From a virus, in IMG/VR virus record IMGVR_UViG_3300025061_000012, positions 1 to 29,512 of that record: a stretch of 29,512 nt of DNA, one strand, 5' to 3'. Of the stretch, positions 7,323 to 13,332 are shown in pieces. Both the position numbers and the translations under genes were made by a program. Below the pieces are notes generated by a model that saw only the letters and a program-made list of their open reading frames with translations, was not told the origin of the DNA and did no database searches. Every line of letters starts with the position of its first letter. Positions within the stretch are counted from its first letter, which is position 1.

Positions 7323-7894
7323 TTAGTGTTATAAAAACAAGGTTTGGCGAAAGCCCGTCCTTAGAGCTAACCAATGGGGAGTGGCTCAAAAACGGTATGG
7401 GCGCTAAAACTGCCAACCTTAACGGCGGTCATGGCGGATTATCTCCTGAAATAAACTGGGAGGATAAAGCGGCATCTGTTGCTATGATTGACGACACGCC
7501 AGCCAAATCGCTGGCAAGCATATTGGTATGGGGTGAAGACCCTAATTGGGATTGGTCACGCCATTTTCAGGAGGTGGTTAATTATTTAGCGGCTAACATG
7601 ATTAGGCGTTGCCAAGAAGACGGTCGCGGCGCACCGCAGGCATGCACTCATAGCCTGACGGAGCTAGCATGGCTGATGGCGCGTATGGTGTTACACTTTG
7701 AACTATATGAGTTATGGGATATTTATACAGTTAAAGGGCGATTGGGGTTCTCAGGCATTGCAGTGAAAGCAAGTACGTACACCAATGTATGGCTGACCTA
7801 CCAAAAGCAGATGACCCATGATTTGTTTGATATGGTTGGCAAGGCTGATTACTGTGTTAGCGAGTATCGCAGACAGCTGAATAATCTTAGCTAA
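7319..7894 (+). CDS. Candidate late regulator (antiterminator-like position)
   Basis: I cannot place this 191-residue protein firmly. It starts at GTG 7319 overlapping the upstream TGA, and has GGGG about 6 bases upstream. Residues 70-190 are helical: an aromatic-rich H-F-E-L-Y-E-L-W-D-I-Y region, then a likely helix-turn-helix around S-T-Y-T-N-V-W-L-T-Y-Q-K-Q-M, then helical Y-R-R-Q-L. It is the last gene before a structured leader with several terminators and the whole late operon, which is the usual place of Q-type antiterminators. Position, not sequence, is the main support for that role. Confidence 0.5.
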   Translation: MISVIKTRFGESPSLELTNGEWLKNGMGAKTANLNGGHGGLSPEINWEDKAASVAMIDDTPAKSLASILVWGEDPNWDWSRHFQEVVNYLAANMIRRCQEDGRGAPQACTHSLTELAWLMARMVLHFELYELWDIYTVKGRLGFSGIAVKASTYTNVWLTYQKQMTHDLFDMVGKADYCVSEYRRQLNNLS

Positions 7895-7904
7895 TTGATA
7901 CCGC

Positions 7905-7934
7905 TTGACCCATGACCCCCGAATGGGGTAGTAT
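7905..7934 (+). promoter_or_regulatory. Candidate late promoter
   Basis: TTGACC (7905-7910) and TAGTAT (7929-7934) are 18 bases apart and resemble sigma-70 -35 and -10 boxes. The spacer holds CCCC-GAAT-GGGG, a small hairpin. The site lies directly after the candidate regulator gene and 45 bases before the first terminator of the leader. That layout is like lambda pR'. Only a weak -10 match is visible. Confidence 0.4.
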
Positions 7935-7977
7935 TTGTCATACTGGCTTCAGTCGTAAGTACAGCCAATCAAGTTAT

Positions 7978-8014
7978 AAGCGAAAGACACCTCTCCGGTC
8001 CTTTCGCTTTTTTA
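7978..8014 (+). terminator. Rho-independent terminator, first in the late leader
   Basis: AAGCGAAAG (7978-7986) pairs with CTTTCGCTT (8001-8009), and a T-run follows to 8014. The loop is 14 bases. It would stop transcripts from the upstream unit, or short transcripts from the candidate late promoter. Confidence 0.75.
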
Positions 8015-8121
8015 TTCAGTGCAAATGCTAACGTAAGCAGCAAATGCCTAGTTGACTGACAAAGCGTCCGGTTAAGGTCGTAAACCATAGCAAGGGATGA
8101 TTAAGCGGATAGTACAGCGAA

Positions 8122-8240
8122 GTAGACGTAGAAATCGTCTAGCCCAAGCGTATAGTAGATGAAGCTTTATGTTGAAGCATGGATAACAACAAGCGCTTGT
8201 TGTTATTTGGAATACGGTTAAATTCCGTGCGTCTACCCCA
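8122..8240 (+). ncRNA. Candidate tRNA-like structured RNA
   Basis: GTAGACG (8122-8128) can pair perfectly with CGTCTAC (8230-8236), and C-CCA follows (8237-8240), like an acceptor stem with an encoded CCA. Directly before the 3' strand is a T-arm-like hairpin, TACGG-TTAAATT-CCGTG. However, the 119-base span is too long for a normal tRNA, no canonical D-arm or anticodon loop fits, and the T-loop lacks C56. The 5' strand can also pair with CGTCTA at 8136-8141, within a 12-base near-direct repeat of the 3' end, so two exclusive folds are possible. Confidence 0.4.
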
Positions 8241-8250
8241 ATACCTAAAG

Positions 8251-8281
8251 ACCCACTTATTAAGTTAAGTGGGTTTTTTTA
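8251..8281 (+). terminator. Rho-independent terminator, second in the late leader
   Basis: ACCCACTTA (8251-8259) pairs with TAAGTGGGT (8266-8274), followed by eight T. It is a strong stop about 340 bases after the candidate late promoter. Confidence 0.88.
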
Positions 8282-8416
8282 CACCTGTCTGATTTAGCCA
8301 CAGCCAGCACATGCCAACGAGAAACTGCCAGCAGATGACGACTGCAACATACGATGAGCTGTCAATGACTATCTGATTTGCATGTGATAATGATACGAGT
8401 TGATAGCACCTTTTTT

Positions 8417-8451
8417 GCCCGATATGTGATTTTCCATATCGGGCTTTTTTA
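8417..8451 (+). terminator. Rho-independent terminator before the small-gene pair
   Basis: GCCCGATATG (8417-8426) pairs perfectly with CATATCGGGC (8435-8444), with a T-run at 8445-8450. The T-run is part of a 28-base sequence repeated at 8836-8863. Confidence 0.9.
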
Positions 8452-8468
8452 TGTCTACGATTTAGCAG
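8441..8468 (+). repeat. 28-base leader repeat, copy 1
   Basis: These 28 bases, from GGGC through the T-run to TCTACGATTTAGCAG, are identical to 8836-8863. The repeat covers the 3' half of a terminator and the upstream leader of a small gene. Each copy is followed within 9 bases by an ATG (8478 and 8872). Confidence 0.9.
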
Positions 8469-8477
8469 GGATTGCTC

Positions 8478-8555
8478 ATGGGTCACATAATTGCAGAACA
8501 AAAAGCAAAATCCGCAGCTTGGTCTGCGATGATGAGCGATGGGGTTATGATATGA
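8478..8555 (+). CDS. Possible 25-aa protein
   Basis: ATG 8478 lies just after the 28-base leader repeat, with AGGGA about 8 bases upstream. It encodes 25 residues (helical, A-K-S-A-A-W-S-A-M-M). Its stop TGA overlaps the next ATG (8552) as ATGA. The repeated leader and coupling make it plausible, but it is too short to be sure. Confidence 0.4.
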   Translation: MGHIIAEQKAKSAAWSAMMSDGVMI

Positions 8556-8800
8556 ACTTCTTTCAAAGGTTATTTGCAAAAGATGAATATATTAAAATGC
8601 GGAGGTACCAACTCGCGTGCCAAGAGCTAGATAGGTGGTTGGCAAGCGACCCAAAAGCGGTAATGATAATTAAGCATATTGATGATTACGCTAATGATAG
8701 AAGTGCTCTATGGCCTGATAAATTGCGTAGACAGTTATCTGAGTTAGATAAAAACGATGTCGACAACTCAAAAGGGCCTTTAGAGCCGCCCGTATTTTGA
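8552..8800 (+). CDS. Hypothetical helical protein, 82 aa
   Basis: I take ATG 8552 as the start because it overlaps the upstream stop and begins a compact protein (M-N-F-F-Q-R-L-F). The same frame is open upstream to an ATG at 8378, but that stretch runs through a terminator. The protein is helical and charged (for example R-Y-Q-L-A-C-Q-E-L-D-R-W-L). No family is recognised. A terminator follows at 8820. Confidence 0.55.
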   Translation: MNFFQRLFAKDEYIKMRRYQLACQELDRWLASDPKAVMIIKHIDDYANDRSALWPDKLRRQLSELDKNDVDNSKGPLEPPVF

Positions 8801-8819
8801 TTTTATTAAAAACAAACAA

Positions 8820-8846
8820 GGCCTCACTTTTTAGTGGGCTTTTTTA
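8820..8846 (+). terminator. Rho-independent terminator
   Basis: GCC-T-CACT pairs with AGTG-GGC with a single bulged T, and a T-run follows. It lies between the 82-residue gene and the next small gene, and overlaps the second 28-base leader repeat. Confidence 0.7.
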
Positions 8847-8863
8847 TGTCTACGATTTAGCAG
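8836..8863 (+). repeat. 28-base leader repeat, copy 2
   Basis: Identical to 8441-8468. It carries the T-run of the terminator at 8820 and the leader of the gene at 8872. The duplication of a terminator-plus-leader cassette suggests modular gene insertion by recombination at this shared sequence. Confidence 0.9.
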
Positions 8864-8871
8864 AGAGTGCT

Positions 8872-9036
8872 ATGTGCGAGCTAACTAACCAACAAGCTTA
8901 TGATTACTACAAAAGTTTGAAATCGCCAAGTGCTAAAGATTATTGGCTCAACTTTTTGAAGAGTAGATCTAATAGAGGCGGTAAGGATGCTAAGGGCGCG
9001 CAAGAGCAGCTCGATAAGATTAAGTCTTATAAGTAA
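8872..9036 (+). CDS. Hypothetical protein, 54 aa
   Basis: ATG 8872 follows the second copy of the 28-base leader; AGAG about 7 bases upstream is a weak ribosome site. The 54 residues include Y-D-Y-Y-K-S-L-K-S-P-S-A-K-D-Y-W-L-N-F and a basic tail. No family is recognised. The tRNA starts 5 bases after its stop. The frame is open upstream to an ATG at 8797, but that stretch runs through the terminator. Confidence 0.55.
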   Translation: MCELTNQQAYDYYKSLKSPSAKDYWLNFLKSRSNRGGKDAKGAQEQLDKIKSYK

Positions 9037-9040
9037 TGAC

Positions 9041-9115
9041 GGGCCCATAGCTTAAGGGTAAAGCAACCGACTCATAATCGGCAGATTGAAGGTTCGAGAC
9101 CGTCTGGGCCCACCA
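9041..9115 (+). tRNA. tRNA with CAT anticodon (Met or Ile2)
   Basis: A full cloverleaf is visible: acceptor GGGCCCA/TGGGCCC, D-arm GCTT-AAGGGTA-AAGC, anticodon arm CCGA-CTCATAA-TCGG with anticodon CAT, T-arm GAAGG-TTCGAGA-CCGTC, discriminator A and an encoded CCA (9113-9115). There are two mismatches, at the top of the anticodon stem (A-C) and in the T-stem (A-G), as is common in phage tRNAs. The anticodon stem lacks three G-C pairs, so it is not an initiator. It is either elongator Met or the Ile2 tRNA that reads ATA after lysidine modification. The D-loop is minimal (7 bases). Confidence 0.88.
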
Positions 9116-9178
9116 TATTGAATAACCAGTTTGCCCTCCTTGATTGGTCAGGGTATTTTTTACATGAGGTAAAAAGCG

Positions 9179-9508
9179 ATGGGGCTCAAAGCGCTAAAAC
9201 CAAGACTGCACGAGATAAGCAGTACTGGTATCGATAATCATCAGCCAAAGTCACGATGGGGGCATGGCCGTGGTGGTCGGCCTTGGCGTCGCTTGAAGGA
9301 CAGGATGCTTCTGCGAGATAGGCATACGTGCCAGCACTGCAAGCGAGTAGGTGGGGAGTTGGAGTTAGATCACATTATTAATGTTGCAGCAGGTGGCACG
9401 GATGATGAATCCAATCTGCAAATACTTTGTGTCGACTGCCACAAGATAAAAAGCCAAGTAGAAAGCAGTAATGGTCAATACGGTTTAACAAGTAGAGATG
9501 ATTTCTAG
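9179..9508 (+). CDS. HNH endonuclease (packaging-associated)
   Basis: This 109-residue protein has a complete HNH motif: C-Q-H-C (about 53-56), L-E-L-D-H-I-I (63-69) with the catalytic H, N at about 80 in D-E-S-N-L-Q, and C-V-D-C-H-K (86-91). The four Cys bind a structural zinc. In HK97-type and other cos phages an HNH protein encoded next to the terminase works with TerS and TerL in cos cleavage; it is placed just so here. GAGG lies about 10 bases before ATG 9179. The following 140 bases hold a candidate cos region. Confidence 0.9.
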   Translation: MGLKALKPRLHEISSTGIDNHQPKSRWGHGRGGRPWRRLKDRMLLRDRHTCQHCKRVGGELELDHIINVAAGGTDDESNLQILCVDCHKIKSQVESSNGQYGLTSRDDF

Positions 9509-9532
9509 TTAATCAGTGTTAAATAACCCGGG

Positions 9533-9576
9533 GGGAGGTGATTTTATTTTCCTCTGAAAGCCACAGGACACCTCCC
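9533..9576. other. Candidate cos region (GC-rich inverted repeat)
   Basis: GGGAGGTG (9533-9540) and CACCTCCC (9569-9576) form an inverted repeat with a 28-base spacer, preceded by CCCGGGG. It lies in the 143-base gap between the HNH and TerS genes, where cos sites of HNH-bearing phages are usually found. It is GC-rich in an otherwise AT-rich gap. The cut positions cannot be read from the sequence alone. Confidence 0.45.
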
Positions 9577-9651
9577 TCCATCTCATTTATAAAAAAATTC
9601 TGTCTTTACCGAATATGTTAAAGCACTCCGAAAAAGTTAAAGGAGGTCCTG

Positions 9652-10071
9652 ATGGCGCTCACGCTAAAAAAAAGATTATATGCTGACGCTATCATGGACG
9701 GCGAAACTAAAGCTGATGCTGCCTTAATAGCAGGGTACTCAAAGGCTACAGCCTCGCAAGCGGGTTCAAGATTATTCAAAGATGAAGATATTATTCAGTA
9801 TATCGAAACCAAGACTTCGGAAAAAAAACAGGTCGAAGTTGGTGCGGTCCATGTTAAAAAAAACGTGGTCGACCCTAAAGAAAGGTTGCTGGAATTATTA
9901 AACGACCCAGACCCAAAGATTCAACTGAGCGCGGCCAGCACGCTGATGCCATATATGTACGCAAGAATTGCACCGGCCGGTAAAAAAGTAGGCGAGAAAG
10001 AGCAGGCCATCGAAGCAACTAAGAGTGGCAGGTTTGCAACACTTGGTCAGCAGTCGGACAAAATACAATAA
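9652..10071 (+). CDS. terS: Terminase small subunit
   Basis: The 139-residue protein begins with a phage TerS helix-turn-helix: K-K-R-L-Y-A-D-A-I, then G-E-T-K-A-D-A-A-L-I-A-G-Y-S-K-A-T-A-S-Q-A-G (about 20-41), then R-L-F-K-D-E-D-I. This part recognises the packaging site; the rest would oligomerise and contact TerL. A strong AAAGGAGGTCC lies before ATG 9652. The TerL gene follows after one small ORF. A coding start directly downstream of the candidate cos fits the HK97-type order. Confidence 0.85.
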   Translation: MALTLKKRLYADAIMDGETKADAALIAGYSKATASQAGSRLFKDEDIIQYIETKTSEKKQVEVGAVHVKKNVVDPKERLLELLNDPDPKIQLSAASTLMPYMYARIAPAGKKVGEKEQAIEATKSGRFATLGQQSDKIQ

Positions 10072-10080
10072 GGATTTCCC

Positions 10081-10308
10081 ATGCCTATATTCCCAGATCA
10101 TTACGCTATTAATTTTTATATCAGAAACGATGTAAAGCGGTTTAGTCGCCGCATACTTTCACAAGTTCCAAGCTTTGGCGACACCTTGGTGTTCAATAAG
10201 CAGCGGTATCGCATACATAGCGTAGAGTGGTGCTTGGATTATAACGCGACCAATAGAGAGTATCAGGCGCTCATAAATATAGAAATGATAAAAGCGATGG
10301 GCGAATAA
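10081..10308 (+). CDS. Hypothetical protein between TerS and TerL
   Basis: The 75-residue protein reads as a small beta-rich fold (I-N-F-Y-I-R-N-D-V, D-T-L-V-F-N-K-Q-R-Y-R-I-H-S-V-E-W). AAGGA lies about 7 bases before ATG 10081, 9 bases after the TerS stop. No family is recognised. A terminator at 10350 separates it from TerL. Confidence 0.6.
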   Translation: MPIFPDHYAINFYIRNDVKRFSRRILSQVPSFGDTLVFNKQRYRIHSVEWCLDYNATNREYQALINIEMIKAMGE

Positions 10309-10349
10309 ATCAAAGAATGTACTCCATTAAAATGATAATAGATAACAAG

Positions 10350-10371
10350 CCGCCTTAATGGGCGGTTTTTT
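10350..10371 (+). terminator. Rho-independent terminator before TerL
   Basis: CCGCC-TTAATG-GGCGG (10350-10365) is followed by six T. It lies 14 bases before the TerL start, inside the late operon, so late transcription must read through it. Confidence 0.8.
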
Positions 10372-10385
10372 ATGGGCGACGATAA

Positions 10386-12104
10386 ATGATTACTAAATGG
10401 ACCACGGCGCTACCTGATTGGGAGAAGCGCATAGTCCAGAAAAAATCATTATTGCCTTGCGCGCCGCTCAATCAAGAAGTTGCTGATATTGCATTAAGGG
10501 TTTTTAACAGTCTTATCTTGGTTGATGTGATTGGCAAGCCTACATTGGGCGAAGCGTCGCTCAAGTGGTCATCGGATTTTGTGGCATCTATCTTTGGTGC
10601 GTATGATCCTGAAACCGGCATTCGCATGATTACCGAGTTCATGCTACTTATTGCGAAGAAGAACGCTAAGTCTACGTTGGCCGCCGGCATTATGATGACC
10701 GCGCTTATCTTAAATGAAAGACACAGTGCTGATTTAGTGATTATTGCACCAACCAAAGAGGTTGCCAGCAACTCATTCAATCCAGCTCGAGATATGATAG
10801 CCGCTGATCCTGAATTGTCAGCTATGTTTAACGTGTCAGAGCATACTCGCACCATTACTCACTTAGGTACAAACGCAAAACTAAAGGTTATTGCTGCTGA
10901 ATCAGAGGCGCTGGCAGGTATTAAGGCGTCTTATATATTGGTCGATGAGTTGTGGCTGTTTGGCAAACGAGCTAATGCTGGCTCAATGCTACGTGAGGCA
11001 ACTGGTGGTCTTGCATCTAGACCGGAAGGCTTTGTTATCTACCTAACAACCATGCCTGATGAACCACCAACAGGCGCGATGAAACAGAAATTGGATTATG
11101 CCAGGGGCGTTCGAGACGGAAAGATTGATGATCCTCAGTTTCTAGCCTTGCTTTACGAGTTTCCACAAAAGTATTTAGATGACGAGCTTTATCTCAAGCA
11201 AGAGAATTGGTATATCACCAATCCCAATATGAATGCTTCAGTTAATGAGAAGTATATTGAGCGTGAGTTTAAGAAAGCGGCTGACGAAGGCAAAGAAGAA
11301 TTGCAGGATTTCACTGCAAAACATTTGAACGTTCAAATCGGTGTATCAATGAGGGCTAATAGATGGGCTGCCAGTGAGTTTTGGGAAAAAGCAGCAGCAC
11401 CAACCCCATTTACTTTAGAGCAGCTTATAGAGGCGTCAGAAATCATCACCATGGGCATTGATGGCGGCGGGCTTGATGATTTGTTAGGAATGGCAGTTAT
11501 TGGCCGTCTGCCAACGGTTATCCGTGAGTATGAAGATAAAGTCAGCAAGCAAAAGGTACAGGTTAAGCCGTGGTGGGTATGGACCCGTGCATGGTGCCAT
11601 GAGATAGCATTGGAGCGCCGTAAATCTATCTCTGATACGCTGCGTGATTTTGAGAAGCAAGGCGACTTATCTATTGTCAAAAACATTGGCGATGAAACAG
11701 ATGAGCTCGCCAATATTGCTAAGCAGGTCTTTGACAGTGGCAAACTTAATAAGATTGGACTTGATCCACTAGGTATTGGGGCGCTGATTGATGAGCTCGT
11801 TATGATTGGCATACCAAGTGAGATGCTGATAGGTGTGACGCAGGGCTTTAAGATGTCAGGCTATATTAAGACCGCTGAGAATAAGATTGCGCGTAAAGAT
11901 ATGCTGCACGCTAGTCAAAACATTATGGCGTGGGCGGTTGGTAATTGCCGCACAGTCGTCAGAGGTAGCGGGACGATGCTATCAAAAGCTGAGAGTGGTA
12001 CCGCCAAGATTGACCCAGTTATTGGCATGCTAAACGCAGTCGCACTGATGAGCGAAAACCCTGAAGTTCCTAAATCAGACGTTCCCACAATGTTTTTTGT
12101 TTAA
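10386..12104 (+). CDS. terL: Terminase large subunit, Terminase_1 type
   Basis: This 572-residue HK97-type TerL is full length. The ATPase half has a P-loop at A-K-K-N-A-K-S-T (about 89-96) and Walker B Y-I-L-V-D-E-L-W (about 183-190), followed by the motif-III-like I-Y-L-T-T-M-P. The P-loop carries N-A-K-S where many relatives have N-G-K-S. The nuclease half shows the acidic G-I-D-G-G-G-L-D-D (about 357-365), D at G-L-D-P-L-G-I-G and a late K-I-D-P-V-I-G-M-L-N-A. It would cut and pump concatemeric DNA into the prohead with TerS, portal and HNH. ATG 10386 has only a weak ribosome site (GGGCGA). Confidence 0.94.
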   Translation: MITKWTTALPDWEKRIVQKKSLLPCAPLNQEVADIALRVFNSLILVDVIGKPTLGEASLKWSSDFVASIFGAYDPETGIRMITEFMLLIAKKNAKSTLAAGIMMTALILNERHSADLVIIAPTKEVASNSFNPARDMIAADPELSAMFNVSEHTRTITHLGTNAKLKVIAAESEALAGIKASYILVDELWLFGKRANAGSMLREATGGLASRPEGFVIYLTTMPDEPPTGAMKQKLDYARGVRDGKIDDPQFLALLYEFPQKYLDDELYLKQENWYITNPNMNASVNEKYIEREFKKAADEGKEELQDFTAKHLNVQIGVSMRANRWAASEFWEKAAAPTPFTLEQLIEASEIITMGIDGGGLDDLLGMAVIGRLPTVIREYEDKVSKQKVQVKPWWVWTRAWCHEIALERRKSISDTLRDFEKQGDLSIVKNIGDETDELANIAKQVFDSGKLNKIGLDPLGIGALIDELVMIGIPSEMLIGVTQGFKMSGYIKTAENKIARKDMLHASQNIMAWAVGNCRTVVRGSGTMLSKAESGTAKIDPVIGMLNAVALMSENPEVPKSDVPTMFFV

Positions 12105-12158
12105 GGACCAACTATGTTAATCAGAATTCTAAGGGCTATATTTTGTATGAGGTAAGTG

Positions 12159-12287
12159 ATGAGCGATGACACCAAGGGCACTTGCTTCGCATTGTTTTTC
12201 ATGGCTTTGTTTGCATTGTTTTTATTTGCAAACGACCATAAACAGGGGTTATTGAATGAAACTAATCCTACTGCTACTTGCCGATAA
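12159..12287 (+). CDS. Small single-span membrane protein, 42 aa
   Basis: ATG 12159 has GAGG 6 bases upstream. The 42 residues have a short polar N-terminus (S-D-D-T-K-G-T) and one hydrophobic segment of about 16 residues (C-F-A-L-F-F-M-A-L-F-A-L-F-L-F-A), then a polar tail. This is a one-span inner-membrane protein. It overlaps the next small gene in another frame by 32 bases. Small membrane proteins in a phage could act in lysis, but nothing shows this directly. Confidence 0.55.
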   Translation: MSDDTKGTCFALFFMALFALFLFANDHKQGLLNETNPTATCR

Positions 12288-12369
12288 ATTCTTGCGATAC
12301 ATGGATAGAAAGATTAAAGCTGATGACGAGAAGTTATCTAACGATGGTGACGACGAAATGCTACAATAA
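12256..12369 (+). CDS. Small protein overlapping the membrane protein gene, 37 aa
   Basis: ATG 12256 has AGGGG about 10 bases upstream. The 37 residues start hydrophobic (K-L-I-L-L-L-L-A) and turn charged (D-R-K-I-K-A-D-D-E-K). It overlaps the 42-residue membrane protein by 32 bases in a different frame. The nested layout recalls Rz/Rz1-type pairs, but no lipobox or other motif is present. Confidence 0.45.
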   Translation: MKLILLLLADKFLRYMDRKIKADDEKLSNDGDDEMLQ

Positions 12370-12392
12370 CTCTATTAAACAAGGAGTTATTT

Positions 12393-12599
12393 ATGGAAAG
12401 GGCTTTAAGAAGACTACCAGAATTCAAGGGTTTCATATCGAGATATGACAGCGGTATGGATGCCGTTGTCTTTAATAGTATTTATAATAATTTTACAAAA
12501 GCATATCCATTACACGATGTAATTAATTTTGAACGCATGGGTATGAGGGATTTTTTAGAAAAAGACCTAAATGAAGCCTGTGATAAATACTTTAATTAA
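12393..12599 (+). CDS. Hypothetical protein, 68 aa
   Basis: AAGGAG lies 8 bases before ATG 12393. The protein has a basic start (M-E-R-A-L-R-R-L-P) and a helical end. No family is recognised. It is the last gene before the terminator at 12623 and the capsid maturation genes. Confidence 0.6.
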   Translation: MERALRRLPEFKGFISRYDSGMDAVVFNSIYNNFTKAYPLHDVINFERMGMRDFLEKDLNEACDKYFN

Positions 12600-12622
12600 A
12601 ATTTATTTGAGAGAAAGCTAAT

Positions 12623-12648
12623 AAGCCACTTTAACGAGTGGCTTTTTT
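12623..12648 (+). terminator. Rho-independent terminator before the protease gene
   Basis: AAGCCACT-TTAACG-AGTGGCTT (12623-12644) with a T-run. The sequence just after it (GCCTAAAATTT, 12652-12662) recurs after the terminator at 24408 (24440-24450) and may contain a promoter or leader element. Confidence 0.85.
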
Positions 12649-12678
12649 ATTGCCTAAAATTTATAAACGAGAACCACT

Positions 12679-13329
12679 ATGACAAAAGCGTATAGCGTAC
12701 TAAAGGTTAAAGCGATAACCGAAGACGAAGAAACGCGCACTATCACCGGCATCGCATCGACGCCGAAGCAGGACCGTGATAATGACATTTTAGATATGGT
12801 CGGCGCTAAATTCGCTTTGCCTATTCCTTTACTTTGGCAGCACAACTGCAATCAACCGATTGGCGAAGTTACTGATGCAACCGTCACAGAAGAAGGCATT
12901 GAGATCACTGCCACTATTGTCAAAATCTTAGAGGAGGGCACTCTCAAGAATCGCACTGACGAGGCCTGGCAGTCCATTAAGTCCGGATTAGTCAAGTGTC
13001 TATCCATTGGTTTTAGACCGCTTGAGTACAACTACCTGGAAGACAGTTGGGGTATGCATATCAAAGTTTGGGAATGGTATGAGTTATCTGCTGTCACGGT
13101 GCCTGCCAATCCTGAAGCGGTAATCACTAGCGTTAAAAAAATCAAGCAGGCATTTTCGGATGCTCAAAATCATACAACCCCATCTTCAAAAGTGAAGACC
13201 GAGCCATCGGCAACTGAGCCGCAAACAAAAGCCCCAAGCAGCATCAGCGTTCCAAATTTAAAACAATCTCGAATCATCACCTTAGTTGACCCTAATCAGG
13301 GCAGCATACGCTTACTATCTGGAGAATAA
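12679..13329 (+). CDS. HK97-type prohead protease (peptidase S78)
   Basis: The 216-residue protein matches the S78 family. The catalytic H is in L-L-W-Q-H-N (about 54) and the nucleophile S in K-C-L-S-I-G-F (about 111). The signature W-E-W-Y-E-L-S-A-V-T-V-P-A-N-P-E-A follows (about 134-150). It cuts the scaffold-like N-terminal part of the capsid protein during head maturation. The last 55 residues are a low-complexity linker, usual in this family. The capsid gene starts 3 bases after its stop. The ribosome site (GAGAA) is weak. Confidence 0.92.
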   Translation: MTKAYSVLKVKAITEDEETRTITGIASTPKQDRDNDILDMVGAKFALPIPLLWQHNCNQPIGEVTDATVTEEGIEITATIVKILEEGTLKNRTDEAWQSIKSGLVKCLSIGFRPLEYNYLEDSWGMHIKVWEWYELSAVTVPANPEAVITSVKKIKQAFSDAQNHTTPSSKVKTEPSATEPQTKAPSSISVPNLKQSRIITLVDPNQGSIRLLSGE

Positions 13330-13332
13330 CCT

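Larger units (their letters stand above)
8015..8477. other. Gene-free structured leader between early and late genes
   Basis: No credible gene lies here. The stretch holds TAGACG-loop-CGTCTA (8123-8141), a 20-bp perfect palindrome centred on GCGC within AACAACAAGCGCTTGTTGTT (8186-8205), a tRNA-like 3' end (8201-8240), and two terminators (8251-8281 and 8417-8451). Such a long folded leader ending in terminators fits a non-coding RNA or an antitermination target. Confidence 0.6.

Noticed and set aside
8265-8579. Minus-strand frame of 104 residues opposite the late leader
   Set aside because: It runs through two terminators and the start of a supported + gene, and the protein has no plausible composition or ribosome site.
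8797-8871. Upstream extension of the 54-residue gene to ATG 8797
   Set aside because: The extension crosses an intrinsic terminator and the repeated leader, so ATG 8872 is preferred.
10472-10855. Minus-strand frame of 127 residues inside TerL
   Set aside because: It lies opposite a clear terminase coding region and is a shadow of its codon pattern.
12114-12155. 13-residue frame directly after TerL (MLIRILRAIFCMR)
   Set aside because: It has AAGGA upstream, but it is too short to support as a gene and may only couple TerL to the membrane protein start.
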